Positions 8,430 through 18,271 are shown, counted from the stretch's first letter. The stretch: DNA of 64,000 nucleotides from Pedobacter africanus (GCF_900176535.1 NZ_FWXT01000002.1:62001-126000), one strand, 5' to 3'. Program-made: numbers and translations. Notes: a model not told the origin generated them from the sequence alone.

Positions 8430-11400
8430 ATGAAAATTTATTTGTCTGGTTTATATAGGAGCCTCTGTATGAACAAGAAAATTCTATTAGCAATGAAGTT
8501 GACCATAATTTTGTTAATATCGGCATTACTGCAAGTCAGTGCAGCCAGCATAGCGCAACGGAAAATTACGCTGAATGTTAGCAATATGCCTTTGAACAAT
8601 GTGCTCAAGGCCATCCATAAACAATCAGGCTATAACATCATTATCCTTTCTACCGATATGGATAAGATAAAACCGCTGACTTTAAGCCTGAAAGCAGTAA
8701 CGCTGGAAGATGCACTGGAGAAAGTACTGGCAAAAGGCCCCCTGACTTTTACCCTTATGGGAAAATCCATAGTGGTCAAAGAAAAGCCCGCAGAACCTAT
8801 TTACCGGCTAAAAACCAATGCAAAACCATTAAAGATATCAGGTACCGTAAAAGACGAACTGGCCAACCCGATCCCCGGTGTGAGTGTAAAGGTAAAGGGC
8901 GAGCAGAATGGGACAGTAACTAACAATGCAGGCAAATATACCATAGAAGTGGAACCAACGGATACGCTAGAGTTCTCCTTCATTGGTTATAAGAAACAGA
9001 CGGTACCGGTTAGAAACAGGGTAGACCTGAACATTACCCTGGAGCCTGAAGAGGGCAGCCTGGCAGAAGTAGCCGTAGTCGGTTTTGGCAGGCAAAAGAA
9101 AGCCAGTCTGGTTGGTGCCCAGGTAACCTTAAAACCAGAGGAATTAAAACTCCCTGTACGCGATTTAACTTCCGCTATCGCTGGTCGTCTGGCAGGTGTG
9201 GTTGCTTATCAAAGAGGCGGAGCACCCGGCGCTGATGGCGCAGATATCTTTATCCGTGGTATTGCCACTTTCGCTTCCAGTCCGCAAACCCCTTTACTGG
9301 TAGTTGATGGTGTGCCAGATCGTTCAATTAATAACATTGATCCTGAAGATGTAGAGAGTTTTACCGTTTTAAAAGATGCTTCAGCAACTGCAGTATATGG
9401 TACAAGGGGGGCAAATGGTGTCATTATCATCATCACTAAGAAAGGCAAAGCCGGCAAACCAACTATCAATGCGGAGGCCAACCAGGGCGCCAGCAAATTT
9501 ACTGAACTGCCAAAATTTCTGGATGCTCCTTCATTCATGAACCTGTATAATGAAGGGCTTACCATGAGGGGGCGTACGCCTTTGTATACCGAAGAACGTA
9601 TTGCCAAACATACTTCTGGCGAAGACCCAGACCTGTATCCGAATGTGAACTGGTACAATACCCTGTTCAACAAATACGGAAGAAACAACAGGTTCAGTTT
9701 GAATGTAAGGGGCGGTTCGGAAACTTCTAATTATTACATTTCAGCAGGCTATTATGGTGAAGTGGGGATGTTCAAGCGCGACGAGGTGCAATCCTATAAT
9801 TCAACCCTAAAACTCGACCGCTTCAATTTTACCAGTAACGTAGGGGTAAACATCACTGGTACCACAAAACTTGATTTCGGGATCAATGGCTACATTACCA
9901 ATGTTAATCAGCCGGGCTATGGTGTTAACGAACTTTTTGCCCTGGCCACAAGTTCTGCGCCGCACATTATACCTGCAAAATACTCAAACGGTTTATGGCC
10001 GCAATTGCCTGGTACACTGCCGAGCCCCTTTATGGCACTTACACAATCAGGTGTTACCAATACTTACAACAATGCCGTACGTTCCAATCTGAAAGTAGTT
10101 CAGGATATGAATTTCATTACACAGGGGCTAAATCTTTCGGCGCTCTTTGCATTTGATGTTAATGTAACTAATAACCTGGACAGAATCCGGACATTGCAAA
10201 CTTATTTTGCCAGTGGAAGGGATGCTGATGGGAACCTGATTACCGCTATAAGCACCCCTGGAACAGCCAATCTGGGCTTTGCTTATTCCAGGTATGGCGA
10301 CAGGCGTTTCTACAATGAATTTTCTCTCAACTATTCCAGAAAATTCGGGGATCATGATGTATCCGGGCTAGCCTTGTTCAATCAATCTGATTACAGCGAT
10401 GCCAGGGCAAATGTAACCGATTATAAAGGGGCCATTCCCTACCGCCAGCGCAATCTGGTAGGCCGGGGTACCTATGGTTACAAAGACAGGTACTTTGTAG
10501 AAGCAAACTTTTCTTATTCCGGCTCAGATAATTTCATTCCAAGTAAACGTTATGGATTCTTTCCCTCAATAGGTGCAGGCTGGATCGTATCCAATGAAGA
10601 GTTCTTTGAATCCTTAAAAGGTATATTTTCGCACTTTAAATTGCGTTACACTTACGGTAAATCGGGAAATGCCGCAGTAACCAGTTCAGCACTCAGGTTC
10701 CTTTACCTTACCACTATTGGTAATAGCGGTTATGATTATACTTTTGGTGAACCCGGTGCTACCAGAAATTATGCCGGCTTTGGTGAAAGCCGTATCGGTG
10801 GAGATGTAAAATGGGAAAGCTCTTACAGGCAGAATTTAGGGATTGAAATGAACTTTCTTAAAGATGACCTTCAGTTGATTGTAGAGCTGTTTAATGAAAA
10901 GCGAAGAGGTATTTTATTGCCCAACTATGTAATCCCTTATAACTCGGGATTTACCATAGGGAACATTCCTTACAATAACATCGGTGCTACCGGAAATAAG
11001 GGAATAGATGCCACACTAAACTATACCAGGAATTTTTCCAAAGACAACTTCTTTAGTTTTAGGGGAACGTTTAACTACAACAAAAACCTGGCTGAATTTG
11101 ATGGTTTGCCGCCATGGCGTTACGATTACCTGAACAGAATTGGCCAGCCGATCAGTCAGCGTTTTGGCTATATCGCAACCGGTCTTTTTAAAGACCAGGA
11201 TGAAATTGACAATGCCGCAGTACAAACCGGTGATGTCAGGCCAGGGGATATCCGTTATAAGGATTTGAATGGGGACGGAATCATTAACTCGAACGACCAG
11301 ACAGCCATAGGTTATGGTGCAGTACCACGGATTGTATATGGACTTAACCTGGGCGGTGGCTTTAAAAAATTCGACATCAGTCTGTTTTTCCAAGGGGCGG

Positions 11401-11819
11401 CCCTCGTGGATTTTAGTTATGCCAGCGGTTTTGGTACCACACCTTTTTCTCAAGGGCCTTCTTACGGAAACGTATATACCACCATTAATGACCGCTGGAC
11501 TCCTGAAAATCCGAACCCAAATGCGTTTTATCCAAGGTTGTCTACCAATCAGGATATCACAACCAATTATAACACCAGCACCTGGTGGATCAAACGTGCG
11601 GATTATATCCGTTTGAAGAGCGCAGAGATTGGTTATACATTTGACAACAAATTGTTGCAAAAAGCGGCTATAAAACGCCTGCGGATATTTGCTAACGGGA
11701 CCAATCTGCTCACCTTTTCAAAATGGAAATTCTGGGACCCGGAACTTGGTGATGGCAGAGGAGCCACCTATCCTAACATTACCACATACAATATAGGTTT
11801 ACGTGCTAATTTTCAATAA
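8430..11819 (+). CDS. SusC/RagA-family TonB-linked outer membrane transporter with STN domain
   Basis: An 1129-residue outer membrane transporter. A long N-terminus with a membrane-targeting segment (about 22-43) is followed by an STN signalling domain (about 48-115), a carboxypeptidase-like beta domain (about 133-215), a TonB plug (about 225-340, with ATAVYGTRGANGVIIITKKG) and a C-terminal 22-strand barrel ending in aromatic residues. With the SusD lipoprotein just downstream it should import an oligosaccharide or other polymer fragment. The STN domain marks it as the sensor of the sigma/FecR pair. The ATG at 8430 gives the long N-terminus usual in this family; internal ATGs at 8469 or 8493 would still leave a signal peptide. 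Confidence 0.96.
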   Translation: MKIYLSGLYRSLCMNKKILLAMKLTIILLISALLQVSAASIAQRKITLNVSNMPLNNVLKAIHKQSGYNIIILSTDMDKIKPLTLSLKAVTLEDALEKVLAKGPLTFTLMGKSIVVKEKPAEPIYRLKTNAKPLKISGTVKDELANPIPGVSVKVKGEQNGTVTNNAGKYTIEVEPTDTLEFSFIGYKKQTVPVRNRVDLNITLEPEEGSLAEVAVVGFGRQKKASLVGAQVTLKPEELKLPVRDLTSAIAGRLAGVVAYQRGGAPGADGADIFIRGIATFASSPQTPLLVVDGVPDRSINNIDPEDVESFTVLKDASATAVYGTRGANGVIIIITKKGKAGKPTINAEANQGASKFTELPKFLDAPSFMNLYNEGLTMRGRTPLYTEERIAKHTSGEDPDLYPNVNWYNTLFNKYGRNNRFSLNVRGGSETSNYYISAGYYGEVGMFKRDEVQSYNSTLKLDRFNFTSNVGVNITGTTKLDFGINGYITNVNQPGYGVNELFALATSSAPHIIPAKYSNGLWPQLPGTLPSPFMALTQSGVTNTYNNAVRSNLKVVQDMNFITQGLNLSALFAFDVNVTNNLDRIRTLQTYFASGRDADGNLITAISTPGTANLGFAYSRYGDRRFYNEFSLNYSRKFGDHDVSGLALFNQSDYSDARANVTDYKGAIPYRQRNLVGRGTYGYKDRYFVEANFSYSGSDNFIPSKRYGFFPSIGAGWIVSNEEFFESLKGIFSHFKLRYTYGKSGNAAVTSSALRFLYLTTIGNSGYDYTFGEPGATRNYAGFGESRIGGDVKWESSYRQNLGIEMNFLKDDLQLIVELFNEKRRGILLPNYVIPYNSGFTIGNIPYNNIGATGNKGIDATLNYTRNFSKDNFFSFRGTFNYNKNLAEFDGLPPWRYDYLNRIGQPISQRFGYIATGLFKDQDEIDNAAVQTGDVRPGDIRYKDLNGDGIINSNDQTAIGYGAVPRIVYGLNLGGGFKKFDISLFFQGAALVDFSYASGFGTTPFSQGPSYGNVYTTINDRWTPENPNPNAFYPRLSTNQDITTNYNTSTWWIKRADYIRLKSAEIGYTFDNKLLQKAAIKRLRIFANGTNLLTFSKWKFWDPELGDGRGATYPNITTYNIGLRANFQ

Positions 11820-11827
11820 CAGAAGCC

Positions 11828-13669
11828 ATGAAAACTAAAAAGATAAATAAAATATTCGCTGCATTGCTATGTGTGGCCACAATTTTACCCCTGGGCTGTA
11901 AAAAGGGATATTTTGATACTGTTCCAGACAACCTGATAAAAGTAGAGGATATTTTTACCAACAGAGGGCAGACAGAAAGCTGGCTTGCCGGCTTGTATTC
12001 AATGGTGCCCGACATATGGAACCAGGATAACTTTGGTTATGTATTTCACACCACTACCGACGAGATGGATGCTTCCAACTGGAACACGCCTGCAATAGTA
12101 AGTGGTGCCCTGTCGCCGAGCAATACCCCCACAAGGTTTACCAGTTATTACGAACGAATCCGTGCTGCCACCATTTTCCTGGAGAAGGTAGATGGCAATC
12201 AGGAAATACTCGGCCTGGTGAATGGTCCCGAACTCATTAAGCAGTACAAAGGCGAAGCACGTTTTCTAAGGGCGTTTTATTATTGGATGATGATGAAAGA
12301 ACTGGGGCCAGTGGTGATTATGCCTTTAAAATCCGCGACACCTTCAGACGATTTTCAGATTCCAAGGAGCTCATGGGATGAATGTGTGGCTTTTGTGTTG
12401 CAGGAAATTGCTTTAGCTAAAGCAGATCTGCCACTGAACAATTATGTAGTAGGCAGCACTACCGACCTCGATATTGCCCAGACCGGGCGTATCAATAAGA
12501 TCATCGCCACCGCAGTTGAATCTCAGATTTTGTTGTATCATGCCAGTCCGCTTTACAATGGAAACTCCGAATTTTCAGACTTTAAAAACCTGGATGGCAA
12601 AGTACTGATTAACCCGGTATATGATGCTACGCGCTGGAAAAAAGCCGCAGATGCAGCCAAACAAGCCATAGATATTGCTGTTTCCAATGGCAAGGGTATT
12701 TACAAGGTAACAGACGCTGATCCTTTCAGAGCGGCCTTTTTGGCTTGCAGAAACCTTTACTGGGATGGCTGGAAAACAGAAGGAATATGGTTAAGACCTG
12801 CAACAGCTACCAGTTCCTGGGAAATACGGGTAGCACCGCGGTCTACACAGGGAACTGGATACAATGGCTTGGGCGTTGTGCAAAGCCTGGTAGATGATTT
12901 CAGGATGAGCGACGGTTCGCCGATAGCCGGTAATCCTGCCTATAATGAAAATACCTATAATAAACCTGCTACAGTATACTATGTTGCCGGAACAAACACC
13001 ATGTACACCGGTCGTGAAGCCCGTTTTTATGTAGACATTACCTTTAACGGGGCTGTTAATCCGGGCGTGGCGAAAACAGGCGCCAACAATGCAAGGGTTG
13101 AATTTTTCAATTCCGGAACTTCAGGTAAGGCAGGGGCGCCTAGAGATTGGCCTAAAACAGGTTATGTAGTTCGTAAGAACATACATCCTACCTATAGTGT
13201 AAACCCTGCCGTAAACGTAGCCCGGCCAGCTATGCTCATCAGGCTTGCAGAACTCTACCTGAACTATGCCGAAGCATTAAACGAGGCCGAGCCAGGTCAT
13301 CCTGATGTATTGAAATACCTGAACGAGGTTCGGCTAAGAGGAGGTTTGCCTGCACTATCTGCCGGAGCAGACCAGCAGGAATTGCGTAAGCAGATTCGCC
13401 TGGAACGGAGAATTGAACTCTGTTTTGAAGGGGGCAACCGTTATTTTGATGTCCGCAGATGGAAAATTGCCGATCAGCTTGGATCTAACCAGGGCGGCGC
13501 TTTTTACGGCATGAACATGGATGCCGGCACCTCGCTTTCAGATCCTGCATTTCATAAACGGACACCTGTAATCAACAGGGCCTCATGGCAAAGAAGGTAT
13601 TATTTTATGCCTTACGGCCAGAACGAAGCGGATAGAAACAAACAATTGGTCCAGTTTCCGGGCTACTAA
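11828..13669 (+). CDS. SusD/RagB-family nutrient-binding lipoprotein
   Basis: A 613-residue surface lipoprotein. The signal peptide ends in LPLGCKK (lipidated Cys about residue 24). It has the SusD features: an N-terminal helical scaffold with an aromatic-rich stretch, KGEARFLRAFYYWMM, and a C-terminal RLAELYLNYAEALNEA segment with RLERRIELCFEGGNRYFDVRRWK. SusD caps the SusC barrel and presents the substrate. It starts 8 bp after susC. The substrate cannot be told, because no glycoside hydrolase or lyase is in the cluster. Confidence 0.96.
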   Translation: MKTKKINKIFAALLCVATILPLGCKKGYFDTVPDNLIKVEDIFTNRGQTESWLAGLYSMVPDIWNQDNFGYVFHTTTDEMDASNWNTPAIVSGALSPSNTPTRFTSYYERIRAATIFLEKVDGNQEILGLVNGPELIKQYKGEARFLRAFYYWMMMKELGPVVIMPLKSATPSDDFQIPRSSWDECVAFVLQEIALAKADLPLNNYVVGSTTDLDIAQTGRINKIIATAVESQILLYHASPLYNGNSEFSDFKNLDGKVLINPVYDATRWKKAADAAKQAIDIAVSNGKGIYKVTDADPFRAAFLACRNLYWDGWKTEGIWLRPATATSSWEIRVAPRSTQGTGYNGLGVVQSLVDDFRMSDGSPIAGNPAYNENTYNKPATVYYVAGTNTMYTGREARFYVDITFNGAVNPGVAKTGANNARVEFFNSGTSGKAGAPRDWPKTGYVVRKNIHPTYSVNPAVNVARPAMLIRLAELYLNYAEALNEAEPGHPDVLKYLNEVRLRGGLPALSAGADQQELRKQIRLERRIELCFEGGNRYFDVRRWKIADQLGSNQGGAFYGMNMDAGTSLSDPAFHKRTPVINRASWQRRYYFMPYGQNEADRNKQLVQFPGY

Positions 13670-13688
13670 CCTTTATCAGAAGAAACAT

Positions 13689-14648
13689 ATGAATACTCAA
13701 AAATATAACCTTTTGGCATTGTTTGTTTTGCTTTGCTTTGCTGCCTGCAAAACAAATGACGCTTTTGAACTTGAAACCGACTCCAAAGCTGGTGCGCAGA
13801 TATTTATTGCCAAGGCCAACAGAGGCACGCAGAATTTAACCATATTTCCTTATACGGACGATGCACGGGAATTTACCTTTGGTGCAGGTTATGGTGCATT
13901 GGGTTTACCGGCAAACAATATCAGTATTAAATTTTCTGTTGATCAGAAAGCGCTTGACAGCATCAATGCCATCCGCCTCAATTCGGCCCTGCCTCCCTAT
14001 GAGAAATTTCCGGCAGATGCTTACCAGGTGGGCAAGCTGGAAGTTACCATTCCAAAAGGAGGGATGTCGTCCGATCTGGTTAGCATTAAGTACTTTTCCA
14101 AAAAGTTCAGTTCCGACAAAAGCTATTGTCTGCCCTTAACCATCACCGACGCCTCAGGGTATACCATCAGCCCTATGGCAAAGACGATTTTTATTGTTGC
14201 GCCAAAGCTGGAAGAAGTTCCGGCCACAACCACAGGCTGGATTGCCACAGCATCTACAGAGCAGGTAACAGGCGAATCTACAGGCCTCGCCTCTGCACTT
14301 ATAGACGGCAATCTGGCTACCATATGGCATTCCAGGTATTCGCCATTGCCAAGGAGCAGTTACCCGCACTGGCTGAATTTCGATATGCTTCAACCTATAT
14401 ACGTGACTAAAGTAGCCATTGCCGCAAGGCAGAACAATGCCAATGGTTTTACTAAATTTAAGCTTGAAGGTACACTGGATGGCACAAACTGGATCCTGCT
14501 GGGCGATAACCTGGCTTTTGATCCGGCTGTAAAAAGCTTTCAGGAATATCCCATCACCAGGCAGTACCTGAGGCAGATCAGGGCAACCCTGCTCGAGGGT
14601 AAGCAAGATCTAACTTTTATGGCAGAGTTTACAGTTTACAGGTATTGA
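13689..14648 (+). CDS. surface lipoprotein with DUF1735-like domain and F5/8-type C (discoidin) domain
   Basis: A 319-residue lipoprotein (lipobox CFAAC, Cys about 20). Residues about 30-165 resemble the DUF1735 beta-sandwich found in SusCD loci. Residues about 180-318 form a discoidin-like domain (WIATASTEQVTGE, ALIDGNLATIWHS, PHWLNFDM, GFTKFKLEGTLDGTNW), a fold that often binds carbohydrate. It probably acts as an extra surface glycan-binding protein for the adjacent SusCD pair. It starts 19 bp after susD. No catalytic domain is seen. Confidence 0.88.
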   Translation: MNTQKYNLLALFVLLCFAACKTNDAFELETDSKAGAQIFIAKANRGTQNLTIFPYTDDAREFTFGAGYGALGLPANNISIKFSVDQKALDSINAIRLNSALPPYEKFPADAYQVGKLEVTIPKGGMSSDLVSIKYFSKKFSSDKSYCLPLTITDASGYTISPMAKTIFIVAPKLEEVPATTTGWIATASTEQVTGESTGLASALIDGNLATIWHSRYSPLPRSSYPHWLNFDMLQPIYVTKVAIAARQNNANGFTKFKLEGTLDGTNWILLGDNLAFDPAVKSFQEYPITRQYLRQIRATLLEGKQDLTFMAEFTVYRY

Positions 14649-14658
14649 TCTTAATCCT

Positions 14659-15981
14659 ATGAAAAACCATAACCTGATCATAGCCCTGATGTTGTTCATG
14701 GCTATGATCACCCTTTCCTGTAAGAAGGCCGGGGCATCAAAAGCGGGCACAGAAAAGCCGGTTCCTGTCGTACCCGAACCGGTTAAACCTAATCCGGCAG
14801 GTCCTTCATTAATTGTACCGATGGCGGGCAATGCCTTTGTCACTACCCTTGCTGCAGGCAGCTCGGAAACCGTAACCAGCACTAAAATGGCAGGATGGAC
14901 CAATCCAAATAGTGTTTTTAGTGCTTATTTCAGGTTAGGGGTACCAGGCAGCTTAAGCGTTAAAATGAAGGCCAGTGTACCTTCCGGCAGCAGCGTGGTT
15001 AAGCTCAGTATCAATGGTACACCTTTTACGGTAAACCTGTCGGGAGCAGCCTACAGCACTTACGAGGTAGGCAGCCTGAATATTACCGCCGCAGGCTATG
15101 TAAAAATCGACTTTCAGGGCATCTCCAAAACATCTACCTATTTTGCTGATGTTTCCGACCTGGAGATCAGCGGTAGCGCTACGGCCTCAAATGTGCTGTA
15201 TGCCAATGATGCCAATAATTTTTACTGGTCCAGGCGTGGCCCTTCTGTTCACCTCAAATATGCTGTACCAGCAAATACAGAATGGTTTTATAGTGAACTT
15301 ACAGTGCCGGCAGGGCAGGACAACATTGGAAGCTATTTTATGTCGAATGGTTTTGATGGTGGATATTTTGGTATCCAGGTAAACTCTGCGACAGAAAGAA
15401 GAGTGCTGTTTTCTGTGTGGAACCCGGCCAATGGAACGACAACCTGGACCAGGAAAGGGACTGATGTAGTTGCCACAACCTTCACCGGAGAAGGAGAGGG
15501 CGGACAGTCTTACCTGCTGTTTAACTGGGTAGCCGGGAACACCTATAAATTTCTTACGCAGGCCAAACCAGACGGACAGGGAAATACATTGTTCTCGGCC
15601 TGGTTTTTTGCACCCGAATTGAATCAATGGCGGTTTATGGTTACCTGGAAACGGCCAAATACCAATGCCCATTTGACAGGCGTTTATTCTTTTTTAGAGA
15701 ATTTCAGGGATGTAAACGGCTATATGGGCAGAAAAGCGGAGTATCATAACCAATGGGCAAGAAGTGCTTCGGGGATCTGGACGGAGCTTACCAGTGCCTA
15801 TTTTACCGGAGATGCTACGGTGAACAACGGGCAGCGAAAAGACTATGCAGCCGGGGTTACCAATGGCCGTTTCTACATGCAGAACGGCGGTTTTTTTGCT
15901 GATTTTGTAGAAGTTAAACAAACTTTTACCCGTCCAGCTACTGGAACTGCGCCGGTGATCGACTTTAACTCACTGCCTTAA
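14659..15981 (+). CDS. DUF3472 lipoprotein with N-terminal DUF5077-like domain
   Basis: A 440-residue lipoprotein (lipobox TLSC, Cys about 21) with a Pro-rich linker (PVPVVPEPVKPNP), then a beta-rich domain (about 45-175) like DUF5077, and a C-terminal region (about 180-435) like DUF3472 (motifs FYWSRRGPSVHLKY, GGYFGIQVNS, FSVWNPANG, GEGEGGQSYL, YKFLTQAKPDG, WRFMVTWKRP). These domains are found together in Bacteroidota surface proteins of unknown role. As the last gene of the SusCD operon it may bind or process the imported polymer. Its stop lies just before a shared terminator. Confidence 0.82.
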   Translation: MKNHNLIIALMLFMAMITLSCKKAGASKAGTEKPVPVVPEPVKPNPAGPSLIVPMAGNAFVTTLAAGSSETVTSTKMAGWTNPNSVFSAYFRLGVPGSLSVKMKASVPSGSSVVKLSINGTPFTVNLSGAAYSTYEVGSLNITAAGYVKIDFQGISKTSTYFADVSDLEISGSATASNVLYANDANNFYWSRRGPSVHLKYAVPANTEWFYSELTVPAGQDNIGSYFMSNGFDGGYFGIQVNSATERRVLFSVWNPANGTTTWTRKGTDVVATTFTGEGEGGQSYLLFNWVAGNTYKFLTQAKPDGQGNTLFSAWFFAPELNQWRFMVTWKRPNTNAHLTGVYSFLENFRDVNGYMGRKAEYHNQWARSASGIWTELTSAYFTGDATVNNGQRKDYAAGVTNGRFYMQNGGFFADFVEVKQTFTRPATGTAPVIDFNSLP

Positions 15982-15993
15982 AACCCGGTCATG

Positions 15994-16026
15994 AAAAAGC
16001 CTCCTGGAAATACCGGGAGGCTATTT
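15994..16026. terminator. bidirectional intrinsic terminator between convergent genes
   Basis: AGCCTCCTGG (15998-16007) pairs with CCGGGAGGCT (16013-16022), one G-T pair, 5-nt loop. On the minus strand it is followed by TTTTT; on the plus strand by ATTTA. It ends the SusCD operon and the convergent NtrC-type gene, and is stronger in the minus direction. Confidence 0.8.
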
Positions 16027-16028
16027 AA

Positions 16029-17435
16029 CTATTCTGCGGCCCGCTTAAGGCCAAACTTCTCTATCTTGCTGTACAGGTGACTGCGCTGAATGTCAATGTC
16101 ATCGGCAGTTTTGGATACATTCCAGTTGTTCTTCTCCAGTTTAAACTTGATGAACTCTCTTTCGGCATGATCTTTATAATCCTGGAAATTGCTGAATTTA
16201 TCATAATCAACAGCAGTGCCCGAAACAGCACCCGCATGGCCGTTGGACGAATTTGCTGAACCAATATTGGTACCCCCGCCCGGATTTGCAAATGCAACCA
16301 CATCATTTTCTGTAATGACCTTATCGCTCAAAATGATCAAACGTTCTATCATGTTGTGCAGCTCACGTACATTACCTGTCCAGGGCAATGCCTGCAGCGC
16401 TGTCATGGCGCCATCACTGATCTTTTTAACCGGCATCCCGTAATCTCTGCAAATCTCTTCCAGGAAGTTCAATGCTATTTCAGGGATGTCTTCCGTACGT
16501 TCTGTCAAATGCGGAACATGGATATTGATCACATTCAGACGGTGGTACAAGTCCATCCTGAAATTTCCGGCCTCGATCTCTTTTAGCAGGTCTTTATTTG
16601 TTGCCGCAAGTACCCGTACATTTACTTCCAGCTCTTTTTCGCCCCCTACACGGGTAATTTTATGTTCCTGCAAGGCACGCAGTACTTTTGCCTGTGCAGA
16701 AAGGCTCATATCGCCAATTTCATCCAGGAAAAGTGTACCGCCATTCGCCAGTTCAAACTTACCGATGCGTTGTTTTACTGCTGAAGTAAAGGAGCCCTTC
16801 TCATGACCAAACAGTTCGCTTTCAATTAGTTCCGATGGTATAGCTGCGCAATTAACTTCTATCAGCGGGCTTTCAGCGCGCTGCGATTTTTCATGCAGCC
16901 AGCGGGCTACCAGTTCTTTACCACTACCATTTGCGCCTGTAATCAATACGCGCGCTTCAGTAGGGGCCACCCGTTCGATGGTTTCCTTAATTTTACTGAT
17001 ATTTTCAGAGCTGCCCAGGATATCCCTGGTTTTGCTTGCTTTTCTTTTAAGTACCTTGGTTTCGGTTACCAAAGTACCTCTGTCCAGCGCATTTCTAACG
17101 GTAATCAGTAGTCTGTTCAGGTCGGGCGGTTTGGAAATGAAATCAAAAGCCCCTTTTTTACTGGCCTCAATGGCAGTTTCCACTGTGCCGTGGCCGGATA
17201 TCATGATAAAAGGAAGGTCCGGACTGTAGGCAAGTGCCTGTTCCAGTACTTCCATTCCATCCATCTTATTCATTTTTATGTCGCATAGCACCAGGTCATA
17301 TTTCTTTTTCCTGATCAGGTCCAAGCCTTCTATGCCATTGTCAATATCTTCAACCTCGTAGTTTTCGTATTCTAAAATCTCACGGAGCGTATTCCTTATT
17401 GCCCTTTCATCATCAATTATCAATAGTTTTGCCAT
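16029..17435 (-). CDS. NtrC-type response regulator with atypical GAFTGA loop
   Basis: A 468-residue regulator: receiver (1-120, Asp52 in LVLCDIKMNKMDG), AAA+ ATPase domain (about 140-375; Walker A GANGSGKE, Walker B GTLFLDEIGDM) and a C-terminal Fis-type helix-turn-helix (NWNVSKTADDIDIQRSHLYSKIEKFGL). The sigma-54 contact loop, normally GAFTGA, reads GSFTSA, so sigma-54 activation is uncertain; the second NtrC-type protein in this window keeps GAFTGA. The ATG at 17435 puts the receiver at the N-terminus; an in-frame TTG at 17447 is less likely. No kinase gene adjoins. Confidence 0.92.
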   Translation of the reverse strand: MAKLLIIDDERAIRNTLREILEYENYEVEDIDNGIEGLDLIRKKKYDLVLCDIKMNKMDGMEVLEQALAYSPDLPFIMISGHGTVETAIEASKKGAFDFISKPPDLNRLLITVRNALDRGTLVTETKVLKRKASKTRDILGSSENISKIKETIERVAPTEARVLITGANGSGKELVARWLHEKSQRAESPLIEVNCAAIPSELIESELFGHEKGSFTSAVKQRIGKFELANGGTLFLDEIGDMSLSAQAKVLRALQEHKITRVGGEKELEVNVRVLAATNKDLLKEIEAGNFRMDLYHRLNVINIHVPHLTERTEDIPEIALNFLEEICRDYGMPVKKISDGAMTALQALPWTGNVRELHNMIERLIILSDKVITENDVVAFANPGGGTNIGSANSSNGHAGAVSGTAVDYDKFSNFQDYKDHAEREFIKFKLEKNNWNVSKTADDIDIQRSHLYSKIEKFGLKRAAE

Positions 17436-17513
17436 AGGTAATGCCAATCATTTTTGTGTTTGGGTACTAATATAATTTTTATTATCAATAACCCATTTAT
17501 AAAATAATAAAAA

Positions 17514-17881
17514 TGCAAGCCTGTAAGCCGGGTTCTGTGCCCGTAAACGGGATTCTACCATTAATCTACTATAAATGTTACCATTTATCTCTAACGACCT
17601 ACCCACTAACATCGGACGAGCAGCCCTACATGCGTTAGCCTATTTGGTCTTTCAACTCCCGGGGTTTACCAGTGCTCCGGTTACCCGGAACAATCGTGAG
17701 CTCTTACCTCACGTTTTCAACCTTACCTGTGCCTGAGCCATTGGCGGTGTATTTTCTGCGGCACTTTCCATAATTCAGGCATTCATTCCTGAACCTCTTC
17801 CCGTTAGGAAGCGGGATGCGCTGTGTTGCCCGGACTTTCCTCTTTTCCTGTAAACAGGAACAGCGGTAGAACAGCTTGCAT
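17514..17881 (-). ncRNA. rnpB: RNase P RNA (class A)
   Basis: On the minus strand the RNA starts TGCAAGCTGTTCTACC and ends GGCTTACAGGCTTGCA, the ends pairing as helix P1. The hallmark GAGGAAAGTCCGGGC lies at about 17849-17835, and conserved core stretches follow. The length, about 368 nt, is normal. The RNA is the catalytic part of RNase P, which matures tRNA 5' ends. A T-rich tract follows the 3' end. No protein gene overlaps it. Confidence 0.96.
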
Positions 17882-17887
17882 TTTCTG

Positions 17888-17895
17888 CAAAGATA
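17888..17895 (-). promoter_or_regulatory. rnpB -7 box TATCTTTG
   Basis: A perfect TAnnTTTG match on the minus strand ends 7 bp before the predicted 5' end of RNase P RNA, the right distance for transcription to start at P1. Confidence 0.7.
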
Positions 17896-18127
17896 CCATT
17901 TCTTTTTTGATACGGTTCCATCTTATCTTAAAAGGATTTAATGGTTTTGATAATAGCAGAAAAATTAAACCTCATTATAACGAATAACATATAACTTGTT
18001 TTTCCTGGCAATTCTTAGTATATTCAAATATCAACGACCGCTCTTTTACTCAAAAAATCTCAGATCATACTAAAATAGCTAGTCCGCCTGAGCTGCGCTT
18101 TGCCTTCACTGCTAATAATTACAAGTA

Positions 18128-18271
18128 ATTCACATATAAAAGACATATAAAACACTAGATTAACCTACTATTGAGTTACCCTTGAGTTACCGTTGGAATA
18201 GGGTTGATATACCCCTGGGGTATTTCAAGGGTATTCCAACTATGGAATTTACTTGTGGTTTATATGTGAAT
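18128..18271. repeat. nested inverted repeats in a non-coding region
   Basis: Three nested arms share roughly one centre: ATTCACATATAAA (18128-18140) with its exact complement at 18259-18271 (13 bp); GTTGGAATA (18192-18200) with TATTCCAAC (18232-18240); and ATACCCC-T-GGGGTAT (18209-18223). A direct repeat of TTGAGTTACC sits at 18171-18180 and 18182-18191. The rest of 17896-18439 holds no convincing gene; an ORF over 18182-18373 lies across the palindromes and looks spurious. Function unknown. Confidence 0.6.

Noticed and set aside
11016..11660. 214-codon minus-strand ORF inside susC
   Set aside because: Entirely antisense to a conserved SusC barrel; the protein has no family features, so it is a shadow frame.
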